64,000 nucleotides of DNA from Bacillota bacterium (GCA_029226935.1 JAQXYZ010000139.1:55278-119277), one strand, 5' to 3'; counted from the first letter of the stretch, positions 9,263 to 18,567 are shown. Notes: generated from the letters alone by a model not told the origin. Made by a program: numbers and translations.

Positions 9263-10465
9263 TTATTCCATTTTTCTAAAATAATCGGCAAGCGGTTTAC
9301 TGCTCTTTTTTCGGGTAATCTCAACAATGCCAAGGGCAGTCATGTCCACAAGCCTTGTTTTTGTCTTATCATCTTTCAGACATGCTTCCAGCGTAGTAAG
9401 CAGTTTCTGATTATCCTCTGATGAATCCATATTGATGAAATCCACCATAATCATTCCCGAATAATTTCGGATGCGAAGCTGTCTTGCAACCTCTCTTGCC
9501 GCTTCAAGATTGATTTTCAGTATATAATCCCTGCTTTTCTTTCCCTTACTCTCTGCTTTCCCTGAATTAACGTCAATCACAACCATAGCCTCGGTAGGCT
9601 CAATCACAAGATATCCTCCGCAATTAAGCCATACTTTTTTGCCAAGGGCTTCCTTAAGATGCGTTTCTATGCTGTACAGCTTGGAAAGGGAAAGCATATC
9701 GTCCTGATAGTGCCGAAGCTTTCTGTCAGGAAAGGTTTTTTTAAGAAGTTTAAATACTTCTTCCTCATCCGTTACAATTTCATCGTAGGATGATATGGAA
9801 ATATTTTTAATCAGGTTTATGATTTCCGTCTCCCGATGGTAGAAACAGGTATAGCAGGTTCTATGCTTATAAGTGTCATTGATAGAATTAAAAATTTTAA
9901 TAAATGACCTCATTTCCTCTAAAAGAGGAGAAAAATCATTCAGGCTCTCCGCGTTGGTACGGACGGTAAACTGGTATTTTTTACGTCCTTCTATTGCCGC
10001 AGTTTGGATAGCTTCACTTATCTGCTGCTTTTTTTCCGCATTCAGTTTTTTGGAAAACAGAATGCCATGTCCGAAAAAACTGCACACACAATATTGCCCG
10101 GTCAATGTAAGCTTTGCAGATGCAGTGGGCTGTTTGGTCTTTAACGCTTCCCCAACAATCTGTACAACAATCCGGTCTTCCTGTCTTAAAAAATTTTGCG
10201 TCGATGACTGTCCGCCCTCTGCTTTGTTGTCCACAACCAGCATTTCCTTCTGTTCAAGCGGCAGATAAGCAGTCTGGTCAGCAGAAATTGCAAGAAAAGC
10301 AGCTCCGATTCCGGCTACAATATCCTTAACTCTTGCCAGATAAATATTCCCGAGAAGATTTTCTTCTTCAGGAAGAGATGCGGTTTCCATTAAGTATGGT
10401 TTATTTTCATCAAACAAGATCAACAGCAGTCTGTCTTTTTGTCTGGTAATCACTAATTTACCCAT
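9263..10465 (-). CDS. rng: Ribonuclease E/G family protein, short form without Zn-link
   Basis: Endoribonuclease acting on single-stranded RNA, in rRNA maturation and mRNA decay. The 400 residues contain an S1-like segment near 35-120 and the RNase E/G catalytic core with metal-binding aspartates in V-V-I-D-V-N-S-G-K and M-I-M-V-D-F-I-N-M. The end G-I-V-E-I-T-R-K-K is where longer homologues continue into the Zn-link (C-P-x-C) and small domain. That cysteine motif is absent here, so tetramerisation through zinc is unlikely. A C-Y-T-C-F-Y-H stretch in the middle is not the canonical link. Third gene of the radical-SAM operon; start ATG behind GGAAG. Confidence 0.88.
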   Translation of the reverse strand: MGKLVITRQKDRLLLILFDENKPYLMETASLPEEENLLGNIYLARVKDIVAGIGAAFLAISADQTAYLPLEQKEMLVVDNKAEGGQSSTQNFLRQEDRIVVQIVGEALKTKQPTASAKLTLTGQYCVCSFFGHGILFSKKLNAEKKQQISEAIQTAAIEGRKKYQFTVRTNAESLNDFSPLLEEMRSFIKIFNSINDTYKHRTCYTCFYHRETEIINLIKNISISSYDEIVTDEEEVFKLLKKTFPDRKLRHYQDDMLSLSKLYSIETHLKEALGKKVWLNCGGYLVIEPTEAMVVIDVNSGKAESKGKKSRDYILKINLEAAREVARQLRIRNYSGMIMVDFINMDSSEDNQKLLTTLEACLKDDKTKTRLVDMTALGIVEITRKKSSKPLADYFRKME

Positions 10466-10505
10466 TCTAACTTCCGGCTTATGCCTTAATTTAACGGCTG
10501 AATTG

Positions 10506-11183
10506 TTACGAAATCAACGCTGTCAGGCTGCCATCTTCCTTTCTCTTATAGGTTTCAAGCCGGTGTACCCGAAACGGGAATTCCGGTAAAACAACTCCTA
10601 TGGAATCAAAAAAGGTTTCCAACACAAATCCCGGCTTAATGTTGCTGCCGCTTCCTGCATCAAGAAGCAGATAGACGTCTTCTTCCCTTACTTCAAGCTG
10701 ATAGATACCCTCTTTTAAATCAATTTCTTTTTCACCCTTTTTCGTCTTTTTCATTACAGGAATCGATTTTTGACTATAAAAAGCAGTCAGCTGCTCTTTC
10801 CAGTCCTTGGGGAGAGTCATTTTAGGACTAAAGGAGACCAGATAAGATGCCGCTGCTACACTTGCCATGGCATTTCCTTCTTCTTCTGAAAGAAGCTTAA
10901 CCTTTATGATGTCAAAGCCTTCTACCATTACAGACTGAAGCTTTTTCTGTACATCCTCTTCAGAGGAAAAAGAGTTGACCTCAATGTCAAAATATTCCCC
11001 TTCACTGGTATGTCCTACTGATAAAGGAGAAGCAAAGGACATAATCTGATGGGGGCTGAAGCCCTCAGAATAGGCAATATCAATCTCTGCCCTGCGAATT
11101 GCCTTTTGAAAATATCTCATAACATCCAGATGACCGATAAATTTGACGGCACCATATTTTGCAAACTTAATTCTAACCTTCAT
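10506..11183 (-). CDS. DUF2344 / TIGR03936 radical-SAM-linked protein
   Basis: A 225-residue protein of unknown function that is almost always encoded next to, or fused with, the TIGR03960 radical-SAM protein. The start M-K-V-R-I-K-F-A-K-Y-G-A-V-K-F-I-G-H-L-D-V-M-R is diagnostic, followed by A-Y-S-E-G-F-S-P-H-Q-I-M-S-F-A-S-P-L-S-V-G. The ATG at 11183 is chosen because it has GGGAGG upstream and gives the conserved beginning. It overlaps the upstream gene by 11 bases, indicating translational coupling. Its biochemical role is not known; a link to tRNA or rRNA modification is only inferred from neighbours. Confidence 0.88.
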   Translation of the reverse strand: MKVRIKFAKYGAVKFIGHLDVMRYFQKAIRRAEIDIAYSEGFSPHQIMSFASPLSVGHTSEGEYFDIEVNSFSSEEDVQKKLQSVMVEGFDIIKVKLLSEEEGNAMASVAAASYLVSFSPKMTLPKDWKEQLTAFYSQKSIPVMKKTKKGEKEIDLKEGIYQLEVREEDVYLLLDAGSGSNIKPGFVLETFFDSIGVVLPEFPFRVHRLETYKRKEDGSLTALIS

Positions 11184-13059
11184 GACATGCTTCCTCCCGT
11201 TTTTCCAGACATACACCCGTCCCATAGCGGGCAGCTCCACAGCCATTGCACTGCATCCTGCAATTAGGGGTAACTGTTTCCTGTTTTGCACGATGCCACT
11301 CCCGAAGAAGAAACTCTTTCGTCACACCGCAGTCAAGGAAATCCCATGGGAATATTTCATCATCCCGTCGTTCTCTTGTGGTATAAAAATCAGGATTAAT
11401 CCCGCATTCTTCAAAGGTCTGCATCCAGACATCGTTCTTATAATATTCGCTCCAGGCATCATAAATACAGCCCTTCTGATAGGCTTTCAGAATAACCTGA
11501 TTCAGACGTCTGTCTCCCCGTGCCATAATTCCTTCAAGCACACTGACATCTGCCTCATGCCAGTTATATTTGATGCTCTTTTGATTCAACTGGGCTGCAA
11601 TGGAGGTTCTGGTAAGGTATGCCTTGTCAAGAAACTCTTCCTTTGTCCGCTGACTCGCCCACTGGAATGGAGTAAACGGTTTGGGGATAAAGAAGGAGGT
11701 GCTTGCCACAATCTGTACCCTGCCTGTCCGCTTTTCTTTCGGAACAGTCTCATAGAACACTGCAGCAATTTTATTACACAACTCTGCAATTTCACGGATA
11801 TCCTCATCTGTTTCCATCGGAAGCCCCAGCATAAAGTACAGCTTAACTCTGGTCCATCCTCCTTCAAAGGCAAGACGTGCCCCTTCTAATATGACTTCTT
11901 CGGTCAATCCCTTGTTAATCACATTTCTTAGTCGCTGGCTTCCGGCTTCCGGTGCAAATGTAAGACTGCTTTTTTTTACGTCCTGAACTTTATTCATTAC
12001 GTCCAGTGAAAAGGCATCTATTCGCAGCGAAGGCAGGGAAATATTGATTTTTTTCTTATCGCAGCTTTCAATCAGAAAATCCAAAAGCTCCGGAAGTTTA
12101 GAATAATCGCTGGAACTTAAAGAACTTAGGGAAATTTCTTCATGTCCGGTATTTTTCAGCATTTCAACAGCATAGTGTTTCAGCATTTCAACACTCCGCT
12201 CACGCACAGGGCGGTAAAGCTGGCCTGCCTGACAGAAACGGCAGCCTCTGATACATCCCCGTTGTATTTCCAGAACCACCCTGTCCTGCGTAACCTTAAT
12301 AAAGGGAACCACCGGCTTGTCAGGATAATAGGTGTCGGAAACATCCGTAACCATTTCCTTTTCAATGATTTCCGGAATCCCGGATTCGAGCAAGATCCTC
12401 TGATCAATAGTACCGTCTTCTTTATACTTCACATCGTAAAGGGAAGGTACATACATTCCCGGAACCATAGCCGCTTTTTTGAGAAAATCTTTTCTGGACA
12501 GACCACAAGCCTTACAGTCTTTATACAAATCCAGAAGCTCTCTGTACCTTGTTTCCCCTTCTCCGATATAAAATAAATCAAAAAAGTCACAGATTGGTTC
12601 AGGATTATAGGTACAGGGTCCTCCTCCAATCACGATGGGATCATCTTCGGTTCTATCCTTTGATAACAGAGGAATTCCCGAAAGATCCAAAATCTGTAAA
12701 ATATTGGTGTAACACATTTCATACTGAATGGTAATTCCCAGAAAATCAAAATCCTTAACAGGATCCTGTGATTCCAACGCAAATAAAGGAATATGTTCTT
12801 TTCTCATCACTGCGTCCAAATCCACCCATGGGGAATAGACACGCTCACACCATACATCCTCAAACTTGTTCAGCATGTCATAAATAATCTGAATACCAAG
12901 ATGTGACATCCCAATTTCATACACATCGGGAAAACACATGGCAAAACGCACCTTTACCTGATCCTTATCCTTCATGACCGCATTAACTTCATTGCCGATA
13001 TAACGGGCCGGCTTTTCTATCTTCATCAGTATTTCATCATTTAATGCCAGTTTTCTCAT
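11173..13059 (-). CDS. TIGR03960 family B12-binding-like radical SAM protein
   Basis: A 628-residue radical-SAM enzyme of unknown substrate. The N-terminal B12-binding-like part (roughly 35-200) carries F-P-D-V-Y-E-I-G-M-S-H-L-G and an I-G-G-G-P-C-T-Y-N-P-E-P motif. The radical-SAM core starts at E-I-Q-R-G-C-I-R-G-C-R-F-C-Q-A-G near 265-280, whose three cysteines (about 269, 273, 276) bind a 4Fe-4S cluster. The C-terminus is cysteine-rich (C-R-M-Q-C-N-G-C-G-A). A TTG one codon upstream is an alternative start. It overlaps its DUF2344 partner and is first in the operon, behind a consensus promoter. Confidence 0.9.
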   Translation of the reverse strand: MRKLALNDEILMKIEKPARYIGNEVNAVMKDKDQVKVRFAMCFPDVYEIGMSHLGIQIIYDMLNKFEDVWCERVYSPWVDLDAVMRKEHIPLFALESQDPVKDFDFLGITIQYEMCYTNILQILDLSGIPLLSKDRTEDDPIVIGGGPCTYNPEPICDFFDLFYIGEGETRYRELLDLYKDCKACGLSRKDFLKKAAMVPGMYVPSLYDVKYKEDGTIDQRILLESGIPEIIEKEMVTDVSDTYYPDKPVVPFIKVTQDRVVLEIQRGCIRGCRFCQAGQLYRPVRERSVEMLKHYAVEMLKNTGHEEISLSSLSSSDYSKLPELLDFLIESCDKKKINISLPSLRIDAFSLDVMNKVQDVKKSSLTFAPEAGSQRLRNVINKGLTEEVILEGARLAFEGGWTRVKLYFMLGLPMETDEDIREIAELCNKIAAVFYETVPKEKRTGRVQIVASTSFFIPKPFTPFQWASQRTKEEFLDKAYLTRTSIAAQLNQKSIKYNWHEADVSVLEGIMARGDRRLNQVILKAYQKGCIYDAWSEYYKNDVWMQTFEECGINPDFYTTRERRDDEIFPWDFLDCGVTKEFLLREWHRAKQETVTPNCRMQCNGCGAARYGTGVCLEKREEACHEG

Positions 13060-13104
13060 CAATTTTCAACCTTTATTTTTGTATTTTACTTTCACTACTC
13101 AATC

Positions 13105-13134
13105 ATTATACGGGCATCCGCTTTTGATTGGCAA
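13105..13134 (-). promoter_or_regulatory. Sigma-A promoter of the radical-SAM/RNase G operon
   Basis: TTGCCA, 18-base spacer, TATAAT on the minus strand, about 45 bases upstream of the TIGR03960 start. The -35 element lies at the stop codon of the preceding small gene. Confidence 0.8.
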
Positions 13135-13137
13135 GCA

Positions 13138-13497
13138 CTATTTTATCAGATCAAGGAACTGGGATAAATCCGTATTGCTGGTCAGATGGTTCAAAATGGT
13201 ATCCGTATTTTCCTCTCCGAAGCTTAAATGGTTTATATCACATAAAATAAAAGCGACCAGACATACCAAGGCAAGCGCAAAACGTATCCGGAAGCTTCTA
13301 AAGGAATTCCCTTTCGTTTGTTCTGCTGTTGAAGCGGGATTCTCCATTCCATACAGTTCTTCCCGCTTTATAGAAGGCGTATCAGAATACAAAATTCCTT
13401 CCCTCATACGCATCAGCTGTCTGTCATATTGATTCTGGTTTCTTATACTGCGAATTAATTCCAGCTTTTTTTCAGTATCAATTTTATTCATAAACAT
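13138..13497 (-). CDS. Hypothetical single-pass membrane protein
   Basis: I do not recognise the family. The 119-residue protein has a charged N-terminal region rich in K, E and R (1-65), one membrane segment near 70-90 (L-A-L-V-C-L-V-A-F-I-L-C) and a short polar C-terminal tail of about 30 residues. Either of two ATGs (13497 or 13491) could start it; ribosome-site evidence is weak. It lies after the his operon terminator and before the next promoter, so it may be expressed weakly by read-through. A single-anchored membrane protein is all that can be inferred. Confidence 0.6.
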   Translation of the reverse strand: MFMNKIDTEKKLELIRSIRNQNQYDRQLMRMREGILYSDTPSIKREELYGMENPASTAEQTKGNSFRSFRIRFALALVCLVAFILCDINHLSFGEENTDTILNHLTSNTDLSQFLDLIK

Positions 13498-13516
13498 CTC
13501 GTCTGAATTTGTTTAT

Positions 13517-13555
13517 AAAAAATATGCACCGCATACCGTAAATATGCGATGCATA
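13517..13555 (-). terminator. Terminator of the histidine operon
   Basis: A 13-base stem, perfect except for one T-G type mismatch, (TATGCATCGCATA against TATGCGGTGCATA on the minus strand) with a seven-base loop and six T residues, four bases after the hisIE stop codon. Confidence 0.88.
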
Positions 13556-13558
13556 GGA

Positions 13559-14845
13559 CTATCTTTTATCAAGTTCTTCTGTGATTTCTTCCCATGTAAC
13601 ACCTTTCTCCACCATCAGAACCATCATGTGATAAAGGAAATCGGAAATTTCATATTTGATTTCATTGGCATTTGGATTTTTGGCGGCAATTACAATTTCA
13701 GTCGCTTCCTCTCCAAGCTTCTTTAAAATCTTATCAATGCCCTTATCAAACAGGTAATTGGTATAGGAACCCTCCTTTGGATGTACCTTCCTATCCTTTA
13801 TAACATTAAGGACAGACTCAAACACCATAAGAGGATTAGTCTCGTCATACTCCTTTTTCATAATTTCATTGAAAAAGCAGCTATAGTTTCCGGTATGACA
13901 TGCAGCGCCTACTTGGGACACCTTTGCCAGAATAGTGTCTTTATCGCAGTCCGCAGTCATTTCCTTTACATACTGGAAATGCCCGCTGGTTTCCCCTTTA
14001 ATCCACTGCTCCTTACGGCTTCTGCTGTAATAGGTCATGCGCCCGCTCTTTAAGGTGTGTAGATAGGCTTCCTCATTCATGTAAGCGACCATCAGCACTT
14101 CTCTCGTCTTATAATCCTGTACCACCACAGGAATAAGTCCATCAGAGTTCGTCTTAAGCTCTTCCCATTTGATAGAAGGTTCAAAGGTTCTGACGCAGAC
14201 ACCGTTTCCCGCGCAAAGATCCTTGATGTCATTTAATTCTTTCGCATTGGCATTGATAGCCGGTCCGGTAACACCGGTAATCTGTTCGCAGGATAAGAGT
14301 TCAATGATCTTATCCAGTGACACTTCGGGGAGGGTTACAATCAGCGGCAGCTTTGTGACTTCAATTGCCTGCTTGATAGACTTTTCATTGATTAAAACAA
14401 CCTCATCTGCAAATTCACACAAAAGCGCTTCATTTGCAGCAATCTCATCTGCTTCTGCAATACATGCAACAATTTTATCCTTCCCGAACTTTAGAGAAAC
14501 CTCTTTGGTAATTTCAATGTTTCCTTCTTTGGAATAATTCAGTGCCGCTTTCATACATCCGGCATAAAGAAGTTTCTTAATATCCTCCATCCGCTTTACA
14601 TTTCCGGCTCCGATAACCGGAATCTGTGCTTCCTTACAAATCATTTTCAGCAGATCAAGCGCTGCCTCATGGGAAGCATCATCTGTTGACAGGTCAAAAA
14701 CCAGCAGTTCATCTGCATTATTCTCACCGTAAAAGCGGGCCAACGCAACCGGATCCTCACTGACCACTGTAGTGTCTTTAAAACCGGCTACTGCCTTTTC
14801 ATTCAATAAGTAAATACATGGTATAAATTTTTTGTAACTGTTCAT
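13559..14845 (-). CDS. hisI: HisIE (phosphoribosyl-AMP cyclohydrolase / phosphoribosyl-ATP diphosphatase) with N-terminal degenerate HisA/HisF-like domain
   Basis: Catalyses steps 2 and 3 of histidine synthesis. Residues about 225-330 form the HisI domain ([24 protein letters not shown] with the zinc cysteines), and about 340-428 form HisE ([13 protein letters not shown] and E-I-S-D-F-L-Y-H). The first ~215 residues resemble a HisA/HisF barrel ([23 protein letters not shown]). Both catalytic aspartates appear replaced (A-C-L-D becomes P-C-I-Y; A-I-D becomes C-I-A), so this part is probably structural or regulatory. Ordinary bacterial HisIE is about 200-210 residues. Last gene of the operon. 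Confidence 0.92.
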   Translation of the reverse strand: MNSYKKFIPCIYLLNEKAVAGFKDTTVVSEDPVALARFYGENNADELLVFDLSTDDASHEAALDLLKMICKEAQIPVIGAGNVKRMEDIKKLLYAGCMKAALNYSKEGNIEITKEVSLKFGKDKIVACIAEADEIAANEALLCEFADEVVLINEKSIKQAIEVTKLPLIVTLPEVSLDKIIELLSCEQITGVTGPAINANAKELNDIKDLCAGNGVCVRTFEPSIKWEELKTNSDGLIPVVVQDYKTREVLMVAYMNEEAYLHTLKSGRMTYYSRSRKEQWIKGETSGHFQYVKEMTADCDKDTILAKVSQVGAACHTGNYSCFFNEIMKKEYDETNPLMVFESVLNVIKDRKVHPKEGSYTNYLFDKGIDKILKKLGEEATEIVIAAKNPNANEIKYEISDFLYHMMVLMVEKGVTWEEITEELDKR

Positions 14846-14866
14846 TTTAGTATGATTCCTTTTATT

Positions 14867-15454
14867 CTATAAGCTTCCTTTTGTACTGAGAACATCTTTA
14901 ATTCTTGCGTCTTTTCCGGTGGCCTCATCAAGAGCCCTTGCAAACGCCTTAAAAATTGCCTCTATCATATGATGATTGTTGGTTCCTGAAAGCATTTTGA
15001 TATGTAAATTCATTCCAGCGCTGTAAGAAACAGCATAGAAAAATTCTCTTACCAGCTCCGTATCCAGATACCCGACCTTCTCCACTGTAAAATCACAGTC
15101 AAAAACAAAATAAGGTCTTCCGCATAAATCAACTGCACACAGAGCAAGGGCATCATCCATGGGAAGAATACATGAGCCATAACGTCTGATACCTGATTTA
15201 TCCCCCAGAGCTTCCCTGATCGCTGTTCCAAGCACAATTCCCGCATCTTCTACAGAATGATGTCCATCTACTTGCAAGTCTCCTTTAATTCGCATATCAA
15301 GGTCAAAGAAACCGTGTTTTGTGAACCCCTCCAGCATGTGATTAAAGAAGCCGATTCCTGTCTCAATACTGCTTTTTCCATTACCATCAAGGTTAAGCGT
15401 AACGCTGATATCCGTTTCTTTTGTTGTTCTGTTGACAGTTGCTTTTCGTTCCAT
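14867..15454 (-). CDS. hisB: Imidazoleglycerol-phosphate dehydratase HisB
   Basis: Dehydrates IGP to imidazole-acetol phosphate. The two manganese-binding signatures are present: D-G-H-H-S-V-E-D-A-G near 65-75 and G-T-N-N-H-H-M-I-E-A near 160-170. ATG at 15454 is chosen over an in-frame TTG six bases upstream because AGGAGG is spaced seven bases before it; this gives 195 residues, the normal monofunctional size with no phosphatase domain. Lies between hisD and hisIE. Confidence 0.95.
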   Translation of the reverse strand: MERKATVNRTTKETDISVTLNLDGNGKSSIETGIGFFNHMLEGFTKHGFFDLDMRIKGDLQVDGHHSVEDAGIVLGTAIREALGDKSGIRRYGSCILPMDDALALCAVDLCGRPYFVFDCDFTVEKVGYLDTELVREFFYAVSYSAGMNLHIKMLSGTNNHHMIEAIFKAFARALDEATGKDARIKDVLSTKGSL

Positions 15455-15465
15455 GCCCAAACCTC

Positions 15466-16755
15466 CTACTCAAATCTTACTTTAATGGAGTTTGCATGTG
15501 CAGTCAACCCCTCTTTTTCTGCAAAAAGTTCAATATCCTTATGTACTTTCGAAAGAGCATCCTGGGAGTAAGAAATAATGCTGGTCTTTTTTAAAAAGTC
15601 GTCTACATTTAAGGGTGAGAAGAACCTTGCAGTACCGTTAGTAGGTAATATATGATTGGGACCGGCAAAATAATCTCCCAAAGGCTCTGAAGAATACTCT
15701 CCAAGGAAGATTGCTCCTGCATTTTTTATTTTGGTCATAACTTCATACGGATTTTTCGTCAAAATTTCCAAATGCTCGGATGCAATCTCGTTTGCCGCAT
15801 CAATTGCCTGTTCCATGCCCTCTGCGATCAGTATATACCCATAGTTTTCAAGAGATTTTTCAATAATTTCCTTACGGGAAAGCTGCTGTACAAATGCAGT
15901 GACCTCATCGGAAACCTGCTGTGCTAATTCTTTGCTGGTAGTAATCAGAATTGCGCTTGCCATTTCGTCATGTTCCGCCTGTGACAAAAGATCAGCTGCA
16001 ACATATCTCGGATTTGCTGTTTCGTCTGCCAGAACAAGAATTTCACTTGGCCCGGCAATGGAATCAATGCTTACATAGCCAAAGCATGCCTTTTTGGCAA
16101 GAGCCACAAAAATATTACCGGGACCTGTAATCTTATCCACTCTCGGAACACTTTCCGTACCAAATGCCATAGCGGCAATTGCCTGTGCACCGCCAACTTT
16201 GTAAATTTCATTAACTCCTGCAATATCCGCAGCAACCAGCGTACCGGGATTTACCTTTCCGTCCTTTCCTGGAGGTGTTGTCATAATAATTCTGGAAACT
16301 CCTGCCACTCTTGCCGGAAGAACATTCATCAGGACACTGGATGGATATGCTGCTTTCCCACCCGGCACATAAACCCCGGAAATCTCAATGGGAGTAATCT
16401 TCTGACCCAGAATTGTTCCATTCTCTTCCGGTGCAATCCAGCTGTTGTGCAGCTGCTTTTGATGAAACTTTGTAATGTTGGCTGCAGACTTTTTCATAAC
16501 TTCAACCAGTGCCGGATCAATCTTTTCATAAGCTTCTTTAATTTCTTCTGCGGTTACTTGGATGGAGTCTTTTGTAATCACGCATTTATCAAATCGACTG
16601 GTATAGTCAAACAGTGCTTCATCGCCTTTTTCACGAACATTGGAAATGATTTCATTTACTGTCTGTTCATATTGTCCATAGCTGTTAGGGCTTCTCTTTA
16701 ACAGACTCTCCAACAGATTAGTTCTTGTTTGTTCATTTAATTCTACAATACGCAT
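15466..16755 (-). CDS. hisD: Histidinol dehydrogenase HisD
   Basis: Oxidises histidinol to histidine with two NAD, the last steps of the pathway. The zinc and substrate motifs are clear: L-L-S-Q-A-E-H-D (Q and H ligands) in the centre and A-G-P-N-H-I-L-P-T-N-G-T-A-R near 365-378, plus G-P-S-E-I-L-V-L-A-D. The 429-residue length (ATG at 16755) is standard; an ATG at 16764 sits too close to the GGAG site. Six bases separate it from hisB or its alternative start. Confidence 0.96.
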   Translation of the reverse strand: MRIVELNEQTRTNLLESLLKRSPNSYGQYEQTVNEIISNVREKGDEALFDYTSRFDKCVITKDSIQVTAEEIKEAYEKIDPALVEVMKKSAANITKFHQKQLHNSWIAPEENGTILGQKITPIEISGVYVPGGKAAYPSSVLMNVLPARVAGVSRIIMTTPPGKDGKVNPGTLVAADIAGVNEIYKVGGAQAIAAMAFGTESVPRVDKITGPGNIFVALAKKACFGYVSIDSIAGPSEILVLADETANPRYVAADLLSQAEHDEMASAILITTSKELAQQVSDEVTAFVQQLSRKEIIEKSLENYGYILIAEGMEQAIDAANEIASEHLEILTKNPYEVMTKIKNAGAIFLGEYSSEPLGDYFAGPNHILPTNGTARFFSPLNVDDFLKKTSIISYSQDALSKVHKDIELFAEKEGLTAHANSIKVRFE

Positions 16756-16773
16756 GTGTATCATGCTCCTTCC

Positions 16774-17424
16774 TTAACACAATTGTTTTAACTGGGAAAT
16801 CAATGTTCTGATTCTTTCTGTTTCCATCTGCATGCTGACCTGATTGACAATCATCCTTGCTGACAAAGGACAGATTTCTTCCAGCACTTCAAGACCGTTT
16901 TCCTTTAGTGTAGAACCAGTCTCAACAATATCTACAATCACATCGGACAGCCCTACAATCGGCCCTAATTCCACCGAACCATTCAGCTTGATAATATCTA
17001 CTGTCTGATGCTTCTTGTTATAGAAATAATCCTTTGCAATGATGGGATATTTACTTGCTACACGAATTCTTTCGTGATGAAGCAAAAGCTCCTTCGCTGA
17101 GGCCGGGCCGCACACACACATTCGACATTTCCCAAACCCAAGATCCAGCACCTCATAAACTCTTCTGTTTTCTTCAAGAATTGTATCTTTTCCAACTACA
17201 CCGATATCTGCTGCACCATATTCCACATAAGTCGGAACATCGGGACCTTTCGCCAGAAAAAACTTTAATTTCTTTTCCTCATTTACAAAAATCAGCTTTC
17301 TGGAGTTCTTGTCCTTCATTTCCTCACAGGTTATACCAATCTGCTCCAAAAGCTCCAGTGTCTTATTGGCAAGCCTGCCCTTTCCAAGGGCAAAGGTCAA
17401 ATATCTGTCTTCACTCATTTCCAC
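16774..17424 (-). CDS. hisG: ATP phosphoribosyltransferase catalytic subunit, short form (HisG-S)
   Basis: First enzyme of histidine synthesis, condensing ATP with PRPP. At 216 residues it lacks the C-terminal regulatory ACT-like domain, so it needs HisZ, which is encoded directly upstream; this is the normal HisG-S/HisZ arrangement and not a truncation. Motifs: L-T-F-A-L-G-K-G-R-L at the start, G-A-A-D-I-G-V-V-G-K-D near 70-80 and the PRPP loop D-I-V-E-T-G-S-T-L-K-E-N-G-L near 165-178. Start is GTG at 17424 or ATG six bases downstream; the ribosome site fits the GTG slightly better. Confidence 0.95.
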   Translation of the reverse strand: MEMSEDRYLTFALGKGRLANKTLELLEQIGITCEEMKDKNSRKLIFVNEEKKLKFFLAKGPDVPTYVEYGAADIGVVGKDTILEENRRVYEVLDLGFGKCRMCVCGPASAKELLLHHERIRVASKYPIIAKDYFYNKKHQTVDIIKLNGSVELGPIVGLSDVIVDIVETGSTLKENGLEVLEEICPLSARMIVNQVSMQMETERIRTLISQLKQLC

Positions 17425-17437
17425 TTAAACCTTTCCT

Positions 17438-18550
17438 TTATTTTTCAGGGATTAAAGCCACTTTCTTTCCGTTCTTCCGAAGTCCCTTTGCCTTGGAAAG
17501 CTGGCTTTCATAATTTTGGGCATTATAATTTAGTTGAATCACTTCATCCATTATCTCAATGTCTGTTTTCTGACGTTCCAATGCCGACATAAGATCATCA
17601 ATCACTACTACAAACCCGATTGCGGGCGCCTCTTTGCCAAAATATCCCAGAAGATGATCATATCTTCCACCCTTGACAATGGGTTCTCCCACACCATAAG
17701 TATATACCTTAAATATCACTCCGGTATAATAATTATATTTGCTGAGCATTCCCAAATCAAAGGAGATATATTTTTCCACACCGTAACGGCATAACACCTG
17801 ATATAATTTCTGAAGCCGTTCAATGGCATTGATTGAACGGGCATTGCAAACAAGATTTCTTGCTTCCTTAAGCACTTCAATAGAGCCAAAATAGTCGGTC
17901 ACCTTGAGCAGCATGTTACAATATGTATCTGCAACGCCTCTCCCTGCAAGAAATTCCTCAGCACCAAAGATATTTTTTCCGGATATAAATTCCCTGAGCT
18001 CATTCTCGGTCTGCTCATCCAGCCCGGCCTGCGCGCAGATTCCCTTGAAATATTCAACCTCACCCACACTTACCTGAAAGTCCTTCAATCCGGCAGAAAG
18101 CAAGGACTCGACCACCATTGCTATCAGTTCGGCATCTGCCTCCACGCTTCCATCGTTGATCAGTTCAGCCCCCATCTGGGTTACTTCCTTCAGCTTGCCC
18201 TGAAGGTTGCTGGTATTGGTAAAAGTATTTCCTGCATAGCAGAAACGGATCGGAACATTTTCATCCATAAAATATTTCGCTGCACATCTGGCCATGGAAG
18301 GCGTAAAGTCAGGGCGCAGTACCAAAGTGTTCCCTTCTTTGTCAAAAAATTTATAAAGCTCTTTAGAAGGGGTGGTTCCAATTTCTTTAGAAAAAACATC
18401 AAAAAACTCAAATGTGGGTGTTTGGATATCCTGATAACCATATAAATTCAGTTGTTGATGTATCAGATCTTCCACCGCAAGCTTTCTGGCATATTCTTTT
18501 CCATAAATGTCTCTTACACCCTCCGGTGTATGCAGTAATTGTCTGTTCAT
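17438..18550 (-). CDS. hisZ: ATP phosphoribosyltransferase regulatory subunit HisZ
   Basis: A class II histidyl-tRNA-synthetase-like paralogue that forms the allosteric hetero-octamer with short HisG. Residues 1-~320 show the class II core: L-H-T-P-E-G-V-R-D near 6-14, motif 2-like L-R-P-D-F-T-P-S-M-A-R and I-R-F-C-Y-A-G-N near 80-105, and G-G-R-Y-D-H-L-L-G-Y-F-G near 290-301. It lacks the tRNA-binding C-terminal domain. The frame is open further upstream, but ATG at 18550 has an AGGAG site and the conserved start, giving 370 residues. First gene of the operon. Confidence 0.93.
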   Translation of the reverse strand: MNRQLLHTPEGVRDIYGKEYARKLAVEDLIHQQLNLYGYQDIQTPTFEFFDVFSKEIGTTPSKELYKFFDKEGNTLVLRPDFTPSMARCAAKYFMDENVPIRFCYAGNTFTNTSNLQGKLKEVTQMGAELINDGSVEADAELIAMVVESLLSAGLKDFQVSVGEVEYFKGICAQAGLDEQTENELREFISGKNIFGAEEFLAGRGVADTYCNMLLKVTDYFGSIEVLKEARNLVCNARSINAIERLQKLYQVLCRYGVEKYISFDLGMLSKYNYYTGVIFKVYTYGVGEPIVKGGRYDHLLGYFGKEAPAIGFVVVIDDLMSALERQKTDIEIMDEVIQLNYNAQNYESQLSKAKGLRKNGKKVALIPEK

Positions 18551-18567
18551 ATGTTTACTCCTATGAT

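Noticed and set aside
11143..11889. Long plus-strand open frame opposite the TIGR03960 gene
   Set aside because: It is antisense to a conserved protein, without family motifs or a ribosome site; considered a shadow.
16774..17424. Short HisG as a truncated gene
   Set aside because: HisZ is encoded directly upstream; short HisG with HisZ is a normal arrangement.
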